Shown one piece after another: positions 1-7,969 of a DNA stretch of 64,000 nucleotides. This DNA comes from Oleispira sp036960605 (GTDB taxonomy: Bacteria; Pseudomonadota; Gammaproteobacteria; Pseudomonadales; Oceanobacteraceae). The stretch spans positions 62,001 through 126,000 of the forward strand of contig JBALXI010000009.1 in NCBI GenBank assembly GCA_036960605.1, written 5' to 3'. A model generated the notes under the pieces. That model was not told the DNA's origin, ran no database searches, and was given only the letters and a program-made list of their open reading frames with translations. The position numbers and the translations under genes were made by a program. The first letter of the stretch is position 1. Each line of letters opens with the position of its first letter.

Positions 1-1188
1 AAAGCCCAGCTTTAATAGGTCAGGGTGAACGGGTAGTTTTCGACGGCCTGCGTTTGTTTTTACACGCATGCCTTCGCCCTCATCTGTAATCGAAATGGAT
101 ACGATACCATCAGCTTTGGATATGTCCTGAAGACGAAGTTGTGTTAATTCACCTAAGCGAGCACCGGTATACGTAGCAAGAACGAGAAGCCACCACTGAG
201 ATTGCTTGCCTGTATTCTTGCGCTTGCGATAAGCGGGATCACCGAATAATGGGCTGTTAAATATTAGCTTTAGGTCATCATCTGAATATCGCTTGTAACT
301 TTTGCTGTCACTTTGTAGCTTGAGGTTTTCAAACGGGTTCTGATTGACTAGCTGGCTTTGCTTCAGCCAAGTGAAGTAGGTGATTAGGTTTGTTATTCTG
401 CCATTGATCGTTTTTGTTGATAGCTTTTGGTCATCAGTAAAGTCGAGGGTGATTAACTCGCTGATTGACTTGTTCTTGTGAACGCCTTTTTTACGATGCT
501 TTGGTAATTGCATCATGGTGTTACGGTAAAGTTTACCGTCATCAAAGGAATATGTGGATACGATTTTATTACCGCAAATTTCTACTAGTTCGGAGACTGA
601 GAGGCGATATTCATCAAGAGTCGCGTCACTAATGCCCTTGCTTCTAACTTTTTTATCATCGATAAATTCTTCGAGCTTATCGGTCAGTAATATTTGTTCT
701 ATGGCAGCCGAAGGTGTTGGTTGAGAATAAGTGTTAGAGGCTGGCTGGAGTAGGCTATCCAGTATATTGGCTGGGCTGCTGAATTCTTCTAATGTCTTAC
801 GTTTTAAGGCAACAAAGGCTAGATCGGTTAAGGCATCTTTTAGGCGATCACCTTTGAGCTTTCTTTCATGAATTAATTCCGTTAGCTCTGAGACAACCAT
901 TTCGTCATTAGCGATCATGTTTCGGTCGGCTGATTCGCAAAATTGGGTGTCTAGGCGATCTTCAAGCCACTCTTCGTGCAGCTCAGATGCGATGCGCTGG
1001 GCTTCTTGTTTGATTCGTTCGTAGCTCATTCGATGACGTATGCCTTTGGTCGTCACTAGATAAATACTGGCCGCTATTTCTTTGGCAAGCTTGGGATTAT
1101 CGGTGCTTAATGAAATACGAAGAATATTACCGCGAATTCTGCGGTTGAAGTAGAAGATTGAGCCGCGTTTGATCAGATAATGTGTCAC
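1..1188 (-). CDS. Tyrosine-recombinase (phage-type) integrase, 3' part outside window
   Basis: Reading the minus strand from a GTG at 1188 gives an open frame of about 396 codons that runs off the window start. The N-terminus (MTHYLIKRGSIFYF) is the usual opening of tRNA-associated island integrases. A long SAM-like core-binding region follows, with the catalytic-domain box I (ATYTGARLGEL, containing the first catalytic Arg) near codons 335-345 and the typical stretch NAGRRKLPVHPDLL near the cut. The remaining His-x-x-Arg and Tyr residues lie outside the window. The frame upstream of GTG is closed by a TAA about 35 bases before it, which supports this start. It lies 76 bases behind a tRNA-Phe gene on the same strand, the standard arrangement for an integrase beside its own attachment site. 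Family is certain; activity cannot be judged from a partial gene. Confidence 0.85.
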   Translation of the reverse strand, partial: MTHYLIKRGSIFYFNRRIRGNILRISLSTDNPKLAKEIAASIYLVTTKGIRHRMSYERIKQEAQRIASELHEEWLEDRLDTQFCESADRNMIANDEMVVSELTELIHERKLKGDRLKDALTDLAFVALKRKTLEEFSSPANILDSLLQPASNTYSQPTPSAAIEQILLTDKLEEFIDDKKVRSKGISDATLDEYRLSVSELVEICGNKIVSTYSFDDGKLYRNTMMQLPKHRKKGVHKNKSISELITLDFTDDQKLSTKTINGRITNLITYFTWLKQSQLVNQNPFENLKLQSDSKSYKRYSDDDLKLIFNSPLFGDPAYRKRKNTGKQSQWWLLVLATYTGARLGELTQLRLQDISKADGIVSISITDEGEGMRVKTNAGRRKLPVHPDLLKLGF

Positions 1189-1228
1189 AAATGTATACCA
1201 ATTGTGTGACAGCTTGAATTACAGGCAT

Positions 1229-1256
1229 AAAAAAGCCCCGACTGGCGGGGCTTCTT
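1229..1256 (-). terminator. Rho-independent terminator behind tRNA-Phe
   Basis: On the minus strand AAGCCCCGCC and GGGGCTTTTTT form a GC-rich hairpin with a T-run directly after the tRNA 3' end. It ends the tRNA transcript before the integrase gene. Confidence 0.75.
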
Positions 1257-1264
1257 TGAAATAA

Positions 1265-1340
1265 TGGTGCCCGGAGACAGAATCGAACTGCCGACACGAG
1301 GATTTTCAATCCTCTGCTCTACCGACTGAGCTATCCGGGC
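1265..1340 (-). tRNA. pheT-tRNA: tRNA-Phe (GAA)
   Basis: The minus strand reads a complete 76-base cloverleaf: acceptor GCCCGGA pairing with the 3' TCCGGGC, D-arm AGCTCAGTCGGTAGAGC, anticodon loop with GAA inside TTGAAAA, T-loop GTTCGATTC and an encoded CCA. A phage-type integrase starts 76 bases downstream, so the 3' half of this gene is the likely attachment site of an integrated element. Confidence 0.97.
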
Positions 1341-1392
1341 GACTCGTTGAACTTGCTACTTACTTGTTAGTAAGTGTTCGTTGAGTGGGCGC

Positions 1393-1421
1393 ATTAAACA
1401 GGTATTCTTAATCAGGGTCAA
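1393..1421 (-). promoter_or_regulatory. Sigma70 promoter of tRNA-Phe
   Basis: Minus strand: -35 TTGACC (1421-1416), 17-base spacer, -10 TTTAAT (1398-1393), followed at once by the GC-rich stretch GCGCCC. A GC-rich discriminator after the -10 is typical of stringently controlled stable-RNA promoters. Predicted transcription start is near 1386, about 46 bases before the tRNA. Confidence 0.7.
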
Positions 1422-1446
1422 GAACTTTCAATAAAATAGTTAAACT

Positions 1447-1722
1447 TTATTGTTTGTTTTCAGGAACATAGCCATCAGCTTTGTCGAAATCTTCACCGCT
1501 TAAGAACTTGCTACGCTGATCAGTCAGGTATTTTCGAGCCTGTAAATCGATCATGTTGAGGTGCTTTTCATTGATTAAGCGCGTTTGATGCTCGGTCCAT
1601 TCAGCCCAAGCTTGCTGTGAAACGTTTTCAAGAATATCGATTCCCGCTGCGCCTGGGAAAGGAGCAGAGGTAAGAGCAGGGAGCTCTTTATTATATTTAC
1701 GGCAAAGTACGGTACGAGACAT
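1447..1722 (-). CDS. yggX: Probable Fe(2+)-trafficking protein YggX
   Basis: A 91-residue cytoplasmic protein of the YggX family, small iron-handling proteins that protect Fe-S enzymes from oxidative damage. The N-terminus MSRTVLCRKYNKELPAL with the conserved Cys7, the PFPGAAG stretch and the WTEHQTRLINE segment are all family hallmarks, and the length is normal. An AGGA ribosome-binding site precedes the ATG. It lies 36 bases behind mutY on the same strand, the same mutY-yggX order as in enterobacteria. The pairing makes sense because MutY holds a 4Fe-4S cluster. Confidence 0.95.
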   Translation of the reverse strand: MSRTVLCRKYNKELPALTSAPFPGAAGIDILENVSQQAWAEWTEHQTRLINEKHLNMIDLQARKYLTDQRSKFLSGEDFDKADGYVPENKQ

Positions 1723-1758
1723 AAAGGAGTTCCTATAACGGTTTTAAATTTACAGTGT

Positions 1759-2859
1759 TTAATTCAAGTGTTCTAAGCGAATTTTGTTCAGCAGTGTTTT
1801 CACTGGGGCTGCTAGGCCTAGTTCTGATGGTTGCTGAGGATTGTACCAGTGCTGAGTTGATTCCCCTATGGCATCAGGTCGCTTGCTCAGCTGAATAAGG
1901 ACTGGGCTAATGTGTAGGTGGTAGTGGCTAAATGTATGGCGAAAGCTATTCCAGTTATCTTGTTTGAAGGCTAGATCGCCAAACAGGGCCTGACTTCGGC
2001 TAAGGACATTCTCTTCCATTGCTAGCTCAGGAAAGCTCCAAAGTCCGCCCCAGATGCCTTGTTGAGGTCGCTGTTCTAATAAAATATAACCATCAGGGTC
2101 TTGCAGCATAATTAATTGGATATGCTTTTCAGGCTTGTCTTTTTTAGGTTTTGAGTTTGGGTAGTCTTTAGGGTTACCTTGCGCATTGGCTTTGCAGTCG
2201 GGTGCGAGCGGGCATACTCCACATTGCGGCTTACTGCGGGTACACAGTGTAGCGCCCATATCCATCATCGCTTGGGTATAGTCGTTGCAACGTTGGTTCG
2301 GTGTGAGGCGCTCTGCAATGAGCCATAACTCTTTTTGTACTGAAGTGGTGCCAGGCCAACCTTCGACCGCATAGTAACGGCATAAAACGCGCTTCACGTT
2401 ACCGTCGAGTATCGCGGCGTTAATTCCCATGCTAATCGACGCGATGGCGCCAGCGGTTGAGCGGCCGATGCCTGATAACTCTGTTAAACCTTCTACTGAT
2501 CGTGGAAATTCGCCATTGAAGTCAGCGCTTACTTTTTTTGCACAGGCGTGTAAGTTGCGTGCTCGAGCGTAATAACCCAGCCCGGTCCAAAGGTGTAAAA
2601 CCTTATCTTGCTCTGCATTGGCTAGGTCGTGAACGGTAGGGAACTCTTCCATAAATCGTTCGAAGTAAGGAATGACTGTCGCAACCTGGGTTTGCTGCAG
2701 CATGACTTCTGAAATCCAAACTTTGTATGGAGTTATGTCTTGTTGCCAAGGTAGGTGCGTACGCCCATGTTCGTCGAACCAGTTGAGCACGGCTTGACTG
2801 AATTGCTGGTTATTGGAGAGTACGGGCTTTTTGGATGTTTTGTTGTTGGCAGCAGGCAT
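1759..2859 (-). CDS. mutY: A/G-specific adenine DNA glycosylase MutY
   Basis: A 366-residue base-excision-repair glycosylase that removes adenine mispaired with 8-oxoguanine. Visible features: catalytic Glu51 in SEVMLQQTQV, helix-hairpin-helix LSGIGRSTAGAIA (about 128-140) with catalytic Asp152 in LDGNVKRVL, and the 4Fe-4S ligands Cys206, Cys213, Cys216 and Cys222 (C-x6-C-x2-C-x5-C). A NUDIX-like C-terminal domain from about 245 recognises 8-oxoG. There is a roughly 15-residue basic N-terminal extension before the conserved start (FSQAVLNWFDEHG). It probably forms an operon with yggX downstream. Confidence 0.96.
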   Translation of the reverse strand: MPAANNKTSKKPVLSNNQQFSQAVLNWFDEHGRTHLPWQQDITPYKVWISEVMLQQTQVATVIPYFERFMEEFPTVHDLANAEQDKVLHLWTGLGYYARARNLHACAKKVSADFNGEFPRSVEGLTELSGIGRSTAGAIASISMGINAAILDGNVKRVLCRYYAVEGWPGTTSVQKELWLIAERLTPNQRCNDYTQAMMDMGATLCTRSKPQCGVCPLAPDCKANAQGNPKDYPNSKPKKDKPEKHIQLIMLQDPDGYILLEQRPQQGIWGGLWSFPELAMEENVLSRSQALFGDLAFKQDNWNSFRHTFSHYHLHISPVLIQLSKRPDAIGESTQHWYNPQQPSELGLAAPVKTLLNKIRLEHLN

Positions 2860-2950
2860 GAATCAATCTAATCAAAATGGACAGGCCGCCAGTATAAGGT
2901 GGCCTGATGTTATTTACGACTAGCCGAAGTGGGTTTAAGGGGTTTTCTGC

Positions 2951-5338
2951 TTAGGCTGTATGATTACTGACTAAGAAGTGGTGCAGCTGAGGAAGCGTCA
3001 GAGGGCGGCTTAATAAGTACCCTTGGCCATCATCACAATTGTTTTCACGTAAGAAATCTAATTGCTCTTGGGTTTCAATGCCTTCGGCGACGACTTTCAT
3101 ACTCAGCTTGTGTGCCATCGCAATAACGGCCGAGGTGATTGCCATATCGGTTTTATCTTCTGGAATGTCTTTAACAAAAGAGCGATCCACTTTTAACACA
3201 TCAATGGGGAAGCGTTTCAAATACGCCAAAGAAGAGTAGCCGGTACCAAAATCATCAATCGCTAAGTGAATACCTTTGCTCTTAATTGTCTCCATAATAC
3301 TGATGGCCGCTTCTACGTCGTCCATAATGATGCTTTCAGTAATTTCCAATTCTAGGTTAGTCGGATCAATTTTTGATTGAGCTAAAATATCCAAAACGGT
3401 TTGTAAAAGGTTGGGGTCAGAAAACTGTTTGGCTGATAAATTGACCGCTACTTTTGAATCGCTTGGCATTAAGCCTTCGCGAATAAGCGCCCCCATTTCG
3501 TGGCAGCTATGCTCTAACACCCAAGCACCAATCTTAATAATTTGCCCTGTTTCTTCGGCGATAGGGATGAAGTTATCCGGAGGGATAATCCCTTTTTCTG
3601 GATGACGCCAGCGTACGAGAGATTCAACTCCGGTAATTTTATTATCAGCAATACGAATTTTTGGCTGATACATCAATATAAATTGGTTGCGTTTAATGGC
3701 GAAGTTAAGTTCTTTTTCAATTTCCAAATTATGCAAGATAGCCGTATTCATATCTTCTGAGAAAAATTGGAAATTATTACGACCGAGTTCTTTTGCTCGG
3801 TACATGGCTAGGTCAGCATTTTTCATCAAGGTATTAGGCTCAATGGAATCTTCAGGGGTCATCGTAATACCGATGCTGACGGTACTAATAATTTCTTGGC
3901 CATGGAGCGTAAAAGGGCGAGACAGAGAATGCAGGATTTTTTCAGCGACGATATGTACATCTTTAGTGCTGTTTACATCGGTTAATAAAATGGTGAATTC
4001 ATCACCGCCAATACGAGAAACGGTGTCGTTTTCGCGGACGTTATGATCAAGACGGCGAGCAATTTCTTTTAATAGCGAATCTCCCACGTCGTGGCCAAGG
4101 GTATCGTTGATGCGTTTAAATTGGTCTAAATCTAGGAAGAGTAAGGCTATAGAGGTATTCGTTCGCTGTACGCTTTTGACTGCTTTTGCCAGTCTGTTTT
4201 TGAATAATCTGCGATTTGCTAGGCCGGTAAGCGGGTCATAAAAAGCAAGGTTCTCCATTTGGATTTGAGCTTTTTTAAGTTCTGAAATATCAGAAACTGA
4301 GCCTAGAAAACCCAGTAGCTTGCCTTCTTTAGAGTGCAGTGAGGTTGCTTGAATGTAGACCCATGAAATACTGCCGTTCTTGGCAATTAAGCGTACTTCA
4401 TTGGCCATGTCTTCATGTTCGGTGACTAATCGATGCCACAGTTTATTCAGCCCTGGTGCATCTTCGGGATGTAAGTTTGAAAACCAAGTTTGTAAATCAG
4501 GATCCTGGTGTTTGATGTTATTAATTTCACGCCAACGTTGATTCACATAGGTGATTTCGCCCGCAGGATTGATTTGAAAGATGCCTACCGGAGACAGTGA
4601 GGTTAACTTTCTAAATTTTTCTTCGCTGCTTTTTAATGAGCTGTGTTCATTTTCAATTTTACTCAGTAGCTCATTGAAAATGTCGGAGAGGTGGCCCAGT
4701 TCATCGTCGTGGTGCTTATTAGCGCGAATGGAAAAATCATTGCGCTGGACGATGTTACTAATCGTGTCGGCTAGAAGTCGCAGTGGACTGGTAACAATAC
4801 GTTGTAAGCGAGTGGCCAATAAGAGAGCGATAATAATGGCGCTAAAAAGAATAAAAATAGCAAATAAGCTGACTTGTTTGAAGCGATCCATAATGTCGCC
4901 ATCGTGACAGGCGATGTATAGCGTACCAATAACCTGGTTGTCGAGTTCAATCGGAAAATACTGTTCGACATAAGATGATTCATTGGTTTTCAAAGTGGCC
5001 ATCATTTGTGGGCAACCCTGTATGGCCTCGCGTGTTGTGTGGCTTGCGGCAAGCACTTTTTCTTCATCATAAATACAGGATTTAACGACACTGCTATCGG
5101 CGGCAAGCGAGGCAAGGTTGCTGCGTAATAATGTCTCGTCACGAAAAGTAAGAGCAGCGGTAGAGCGTTCTGCAATGACTTGGCCGAGTACGTTTATTTT
5201 TTTATTGAGATCTTGATGACCAAAGTAAAGCTCTAGTGATAAAAAGGCGGCTGTCGTTATTAATAGAATAAGCGTACTGGTTGTAACGGCAATCAGCACC
5301 AGTTTAGTTCGAACCGTTTGGGCATGTAATAATTTCAT
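2951..5338 (-). CDS. YfiN-like membrane sensor with HAMP, PAS, GGDEF and EAL domains
   Basis: A 795-residue inner-membrane c-di-GMP enzyme. Order seen: TM1 (about 12-34), periplasmic CHASE8-like domain (40-150, with LTFRDETLLRSNLASL), TM2 (156-176), HAMP (177-230), PAS (240-355), GGDEF domain with intact GGDEF (444-448) and RxxD inhibitory site (435-438), and EAL domain from about 540. The EAL signature reads ESL (572-574), keeping the catalytic Glu; NLELEITES, AIDDFGTGYSSL and KVVAEGIE are present, so both activities look intact. It starts 3 bases after the stop of the yfiR-like gene and is surely co-translated. A classic YfiN lacks the PAS and EAL domains, so this is an extended version. 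Net activity (synthesis or breakdown) cannot be read from sequence. Confidence 0.9.
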   Translation of the reverse strand: MKLLHAQTVRTKLVLIAVTTSTLILLITTAAFLSLELYFGHQDLNKKINVLGQVIAERSTAALTFRDETLLRSNLASLAADSSVVKSCIYDEEKVLAASHTTREAIQGCPQMMATLKTNESSYVEQYFPIELDNQVIGTLYIACHDGDIMDRFKQVSLFAIFILFSAIIIALLLATRLQRIVTSPLRLLADTISNIVQRNDFSIRANKHHDDELGHLSDIFNELLSKIENEHSSLKSSEEKFRKLTSLSPVGIFQINPAGEITYVNQRWREINNIKHQDPDLQTWFSNLHPEDAPGLNKLWHRLVTEHEDMANEVRLIAKNGSISWVYIQATSLHSKEGKLLGFLGSVSDISELKKAQIQMENLAFYDPLTGLANRRLFKNRLAKAVKSVQRTNTSIALLFLDLDQFKRINDTLGHDVGDSLLKEIARRLDHNVRENDTVSRIGGDEFTILLTDVNSTKDVHIVAEKILHSLSRPFTLHGQEIISTVSIGITMTPEDSIEPNTLMKNADLAMYRAKELGRNNFQFFSEDMNTAILHNLEIEKELNFAIKRNQFILMYQPKIRIADNKITGVESLVRWRHPEKGIIPPDNFIPIAEETGQIIKIGAWVLEHSCHEMGALIREGLMPSDSKVAVNLSAKQFSDPNLLQTVLDILAQSKIDPTNLELEITESIIMDDVEAAISIMETIKSKGIHLAIDDFGTGYSSLAYLKRFPIDVLKVDRSFVKDIPEDKTDMAITSAVIAMAHKLSMKVVAEGIETQEQLDFLRENNCDDGQGYLLSRPLTLPQLHHFLVSNHTA

Positions 5339-5341
5339 TTT

Positions 5342-5887
5342 CTAGTGCTGCCCTTGCTTATATACGGTCGCTGCAATTTCAATTAAGTTTGCATGAATAT
5401 TGAGTCCGGCTTCCGTTGCTGATTGAATATTGATTTTTATGCTCATGTTTTTATCGGTCAGATCGAGTTCAATAATTCCCCCTTCTTTGGCGAAATTCTT
5501 TCTCTCGCCAATGGTTAGAATGCTGTTCGATATTAAGCGGTAGTAGTTTTTTTTGATGACGCTATTGGGGATGAGTTTGTGTATGAACAGTGTATTGCAT
5601 TGAGATATTTGATCATCTTGATTGATATAGAGTAATTGAATTTCACGCCCCTGAATTTTACGTGACTGAAGTGTTTTCCAGTTGTTTTTTGAGGGTGTCG
5701 TTGCAAATAGGCACAGCGTTATTGGCGAAGTTTGAGCTAGGTTGATCGTTGGCCAATGTATAAATTTGGACAATTGGAGTAAATAGTTGGCTTTAAGGGC
5801 ATCTTCTTGAGGGTGTTCACGAGCCTCTGCGATAAGGGCAGATAACAAAATGGGGATGAAAATGAATCGAAAGGTATTGGCAACCAT
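5342..5887 (-). CDS. YfiR/DUF4154 family periplasmic protein
   Basis: A 181-residue secreted protein with an N-terminal signal peptide (about 1-22, ending ALIAEA) followed by the DUF4154 signature KANYLLQLSKFIHWP. In Pseudomonas, YfiR is the periplasmic repressor that binds the sensor domain of the diguanylate cyclase YfiN. Here it is the first gene of a two-gene operon with a YfiN-like GGDEF-EAL protein, 3 bases apart, so the same pairing is inferred. The two redox-active Cys pairs of Pseudomonas YfiR are not evident; only Cys at about 59 and 98 are seen in the mature part. No YfiB-like OmpA lipoprotein gene is adjacent. Confidence 0.85.
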   Translation of the reverse strand: MVANTFRFIFIPILLSALIAEAREHPQEDALKANYLLQLSKFIHWPTINLAQTSPITLCLFATTPSKNNWKTLQSRKIQGREIQLLYINQDDQISQCNTLFIHKLIPNSVIKKNYYRLISNSILTIGERKNFAKEGGIIELDLTDKNMSIKINIQSATEAGLNIHANLIEIAATVYKQGQH

Positions 5888-5982
5888 ATCCGTGCTACAT
5901 CACACTCCATAAGAGAAATAACTGAATGATATAGAGTTTAGCTGCTTTATTGCTGAATTGGAGGGGCTTTACGAGAAATAAA

Positions 5983-6012
5983 CATAAAAAATCCCCGTTA
6001 TAAAAACGGGGC
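5983..6012 (-). terminator. Terminator behind the mlaC-like gene
   Basis: The minus strand reads CCCCGTTTTTATAACGGGG followed by ATTTTTT, a perfect GC stem with a T-run, 44 bases after the stop codon at 6056. Confidence 0.8.
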
Positions 6013-6055
6013 AAGGGAAGAAAAGGGTTGCTGAATAAATTGGTTTGAGTCTGAT

Positions 6056-6655
6056 CTAGCGTTGAGCGGTTTGGACCTGGCCACGCATGCTAGTAATAAT
6101 CTCATCTAAGCTTTTACGCTGTAATTGTTCGCTCAGCTGTTGGCGGTATGTTTTTACCATGCCTAGGCCAGCAATCACGGCATCGTAGATTTTCCAATCT
6201 TGCTGCTTATTAACGTATAACTTAAAGTCGATAGGGATACGTTGGCCACTTGGCTGAATCATGTGCCCTTTGACGATGGCCTTTTTGCCCGACTTGTTAA
6301 ATTTTGCGGCTTTAAATTCAAACTCTTGTCCGTCAAACGCTTTAAAGGCGCCGGTATAGGTGCGAATTTGCAAATCGCGGAATGTTTCTATAAAAGCGAT
6401 CTTTTGGCCCTTAGACGCTTTTTTCCAATGTTTGCCCAGCGCTAATTTAGCAATTTTCTTCTGATCAATCGCCGGCAGAATGTAGCTTTCAACTAAGCGT
6501 TGTACTTCGGTTGAGTCGCGTTGCTCAATAGACATCTGCTTAAGTTCGTTAATGACAGAGCTGGTAGCATATTCAATGGTCGCAGTTGGGTTGGCACTTT
6601 GAGCCATATTGGTGAAACCCAAGAATGCAATCAGTAAGGTCGCTAAATACTTCAT
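6056..6655 (-). CDS. MlaC/Ttg2D-family phospholipid-binding periplasmic protein
   Basis: 199 residues from the ATG at 6655, chosen because it follows a GAGAGG ribosome-binding site and opens a clean signal peptide (MKYLATLLIAFLGF...QSA). An in-frame ATG at 6769 would add 38 non-conserved residues in front of it. The mature part has the Tol-Tol-Ttg2 family features: YILPAIDQKKIAKLALGKHWKKAS, an FRDLQIRTYTGAF segment and the C-terminal beta core ending in WKIYDAVIAGLGMVKTYRQQ. MlaC shuttles phospholipids between outer and inner membranes. The usual mlaFEDB partners are not adjacent, so this is an orphan or second copy whose partner is unknown. Confidence 0.85.
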   Translation of the reverse strand: MKYLATLLIAFLGFTNMAQSANPTATIEYATSSVINELKQMSIEQRDSTEVQRLVESYILPAIDQKKIAKLALGKHWKKASKGQKIAFIETFRDLQIRTYTGAFKAFDGQEFEFKAAKFNKSGKKAIVKGHMIQPSGQRIPIDFKLYVNKQQDWKIYDAVIAGLGMVKTYRQQLSEQLQRKSLDEIITSMRGQVQTAQR

Positions 6656-6790
6656 ATTGTGCCTCTCTGTTTTAATTAACGTGCTGAAGTCTGTTGTTAA
6701 ACTGTGAGGAGAGTATGGCGAATAAATCGCAGAAGTTTTAGAGGGGGAAAAGACAATTGATTGTTCCATGAAAAGAACAATCCCAAGGTT

Positions 6791-7207
6791 CTACTTAGGA
6801 TTGCGTTCGAAATCTTGGTTATTCTGAATAAAGCCTCGATTTATCAAGCTGTTAGCCAGTGCCTCAGGTAGATCTTTAACGATTAAGGTATAGCCATTTT
6901 TATCAGCCCAAACGTTCATGTGATGCAACATTTGATGAGCAACGCCTCTTTTTATAGTGATTTTACGGACACAGAAGTGCCTAAGTATAATGTTATCCCC
7001 GTCTTTCTCTGCCTGCATTGCGCCTAATAAGCGTGCATTAAAGCGGCCTGCGATGAACCAAATGTCTTGATCGAGTAATTGTTGCAATGACGCTTTGATA
7101 TCGTTGGCATCAGTTAGCCAGTCTTGCGGGGCGTCGGTGTAGATTTTACCCAGGTCAATCCAGTCTTGTTCTGTCGGCTGGCTAATGTGCTCTAGATGTA
7201 CTGGCAT
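6791..7207 (-). CDS. PanZ/PanM-like acetyl-CoA-binding GNAT-family protein
   Basis: 138 residues from the ATG at 7207, which has GGAGAG 4-5 bases upstream; an ATG four codons earlier overlaps that site. It resembles E. coli PanZ along its length: DWIDLGKIYTDAP, then WFIAGRFNARLLGAM, then LRHFCVRKITIKRGVAHQML, the GNAT acetyl-CoA loop in which R-x-x-G is kept as KRGVA. PanZ binds acetyl-CoA and triggers maturation of aspartate decarboxylase PanD, tuning pantothenate synthesis. It is divergent from hisB. Family assignment is good; whether it acts on PanD is inferred. Confidence 0.75.
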   Translation of the reverse strand: MPVHLEHISQPTEQDWIDLGKIYTDAPQDWLTDANDIKASLQQLLDQDIWFIAGRFNARLLGAMQAEKDGDNIILRHFCVRKITIKRGVAHQMLHHMNVWADKNGYTLIVKDLPEALANSLINRGFIQNNQDFERNPK

Positions 7208-7297
7208 AAGGCTCTCCATTGTCCGTTATTAATTGAGTTGTTGTTTTTATTACTCGTCGATTTTATTACAAGCAGATTTTATTGCTAGATGCTTTTA

Positions 7298-7326
7298 TTG
7301 GTAGTCGCTTAGCTTTGCTTTATAAT
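7298..7326 (+). promoter_or_regulatory. Sigma70 promoter of hisB-hisH
   Basis: -35 TTGGTA (7298-7303), 17-base spacer, perfect -10 TATAAT (7321-7326). Start of transcription near 7333, about 34 bases before the hisB ATG. Confidence 0.75.
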
Positions 7327-7366
7327 GACTTTTTCCCCGTTTGGCGAGATCTTTTTGGAGTTTCAC

Positions 7367-7966
7367 ATGGCAGATGCCAGCCGCAAGGCAGTTGTAGAGC
7401 GTAATACCTCAGAAACAAAAATTAAAGTCAGCATCAATTTAGATGGTACTGGTGAAGCAAAATTCGATACCGGTGTGCCATTCCTAGAGCACATGATGGA
7501 TCAAATCGCCCGTCATGGCATGATTGATCTAGATATTTTTTGTGATGGCGATACTCACATCGATGATCACCATACGGTTGAAGACATCGGCATTACGCTA
7601 GGCCAAGCCTTTGCTCAGGCCGTTGGCGATAAGCGTGGCATCGTTCGTTATGGCCATTCTTATGTGCCATTAGACGAAGCCTTATCTCGGGTAGTGATTG
7701 ATTTCTCAGGTCGTCCAAGCTTAGATTTTAAGTGTGATTTTACCCGTGGCAACATTGGTCGTTTTGATACACAGCTTTTTTGGGAGTTTTTCCACGGCTT
7801 TGTGAATCATGCGGGCGTGAGCATGCACATTGATAATCTAAAAGGTTTCAATGCGCATCACCAAGCGGAAACCATCTTTAAAGCCTTTGGCCGTGCTTTG
7901 CGTATGGCGTTAGAGCATGACCCACGTATGGCAGGAAAAATGCCATCGACTAAGGGTGTTCTATAG
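7367..7966 (+). CDS. hisB: Imidazoleglycerol-phosphate dehydratase HisB
   Basis: 199 residues from the ATG at 7367, which follows TTTGGAG at a 6-base distance; an upstream in-frame ATG at 7325 lies on the promoter -10 and is rejected. Sixth step of histidine synthesis: imidazoleglycerol phosphate to imidazoleacetol phosphate. The repeated metal-binding motifs are seen: FLEHMMDQIARHG, DTHIDDHHTVEDIGI, FFHGFVNHAGVSMHI and GFNAHHQAETIFKAFGRAL. It is the monofunctional type without the HisB-N phosphatase, as usual outside enterobacteria. hisH starts 3 bases after its stop. Confidence 0.97.
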   Translation: MADASRKAVVERNTSETKIKVSINLDGTGEAKFDTGVPFLEHMMDQIARHGMIDLDIFCDGDTHIDDHHTVEDIGITLGQAFAQAVGDKRGIVRYGHSYVPLDEALSRVVIDFSGRPSLDFKCDFTRGNIGRFDTQLFWEFFHGFVNHAGVSMHIDNLKGFNAHHQAETIFKAFGRALRMALEHDPRMAGKMPSTKGVL

Positions 7967-7969
7967 TCC

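Noticed and set aside
1127..1309. Minus-strand ORF of 60 codons across the integrase start and tRNA terminator
   Set aside because: It runs through the tRNA 3' end and terminator, in a different frame from the integrase, and resembles no protein.
2882..2906. Hairpin CAGGCCGCC...GGTGGCCTG between the GGDEF-EAL gene and mutY as terminator
   Set aside because: The stem is good but no T-run follows on either strand, so the role is unclear.
3039..4046. Several plus-strand ORFs inside the GGDEF-EAL gene
   Set aside because: They are antisense shadows of a well-conserved coding frame and show no family motif or ribosome-binding site.
7325..7366. Longer hisB start
   Set aside because: The ATG at 7325 lies inside the -10 box TATAATG and would not be transcribed; the ATG at 7367 has a good ribosome-binding site.
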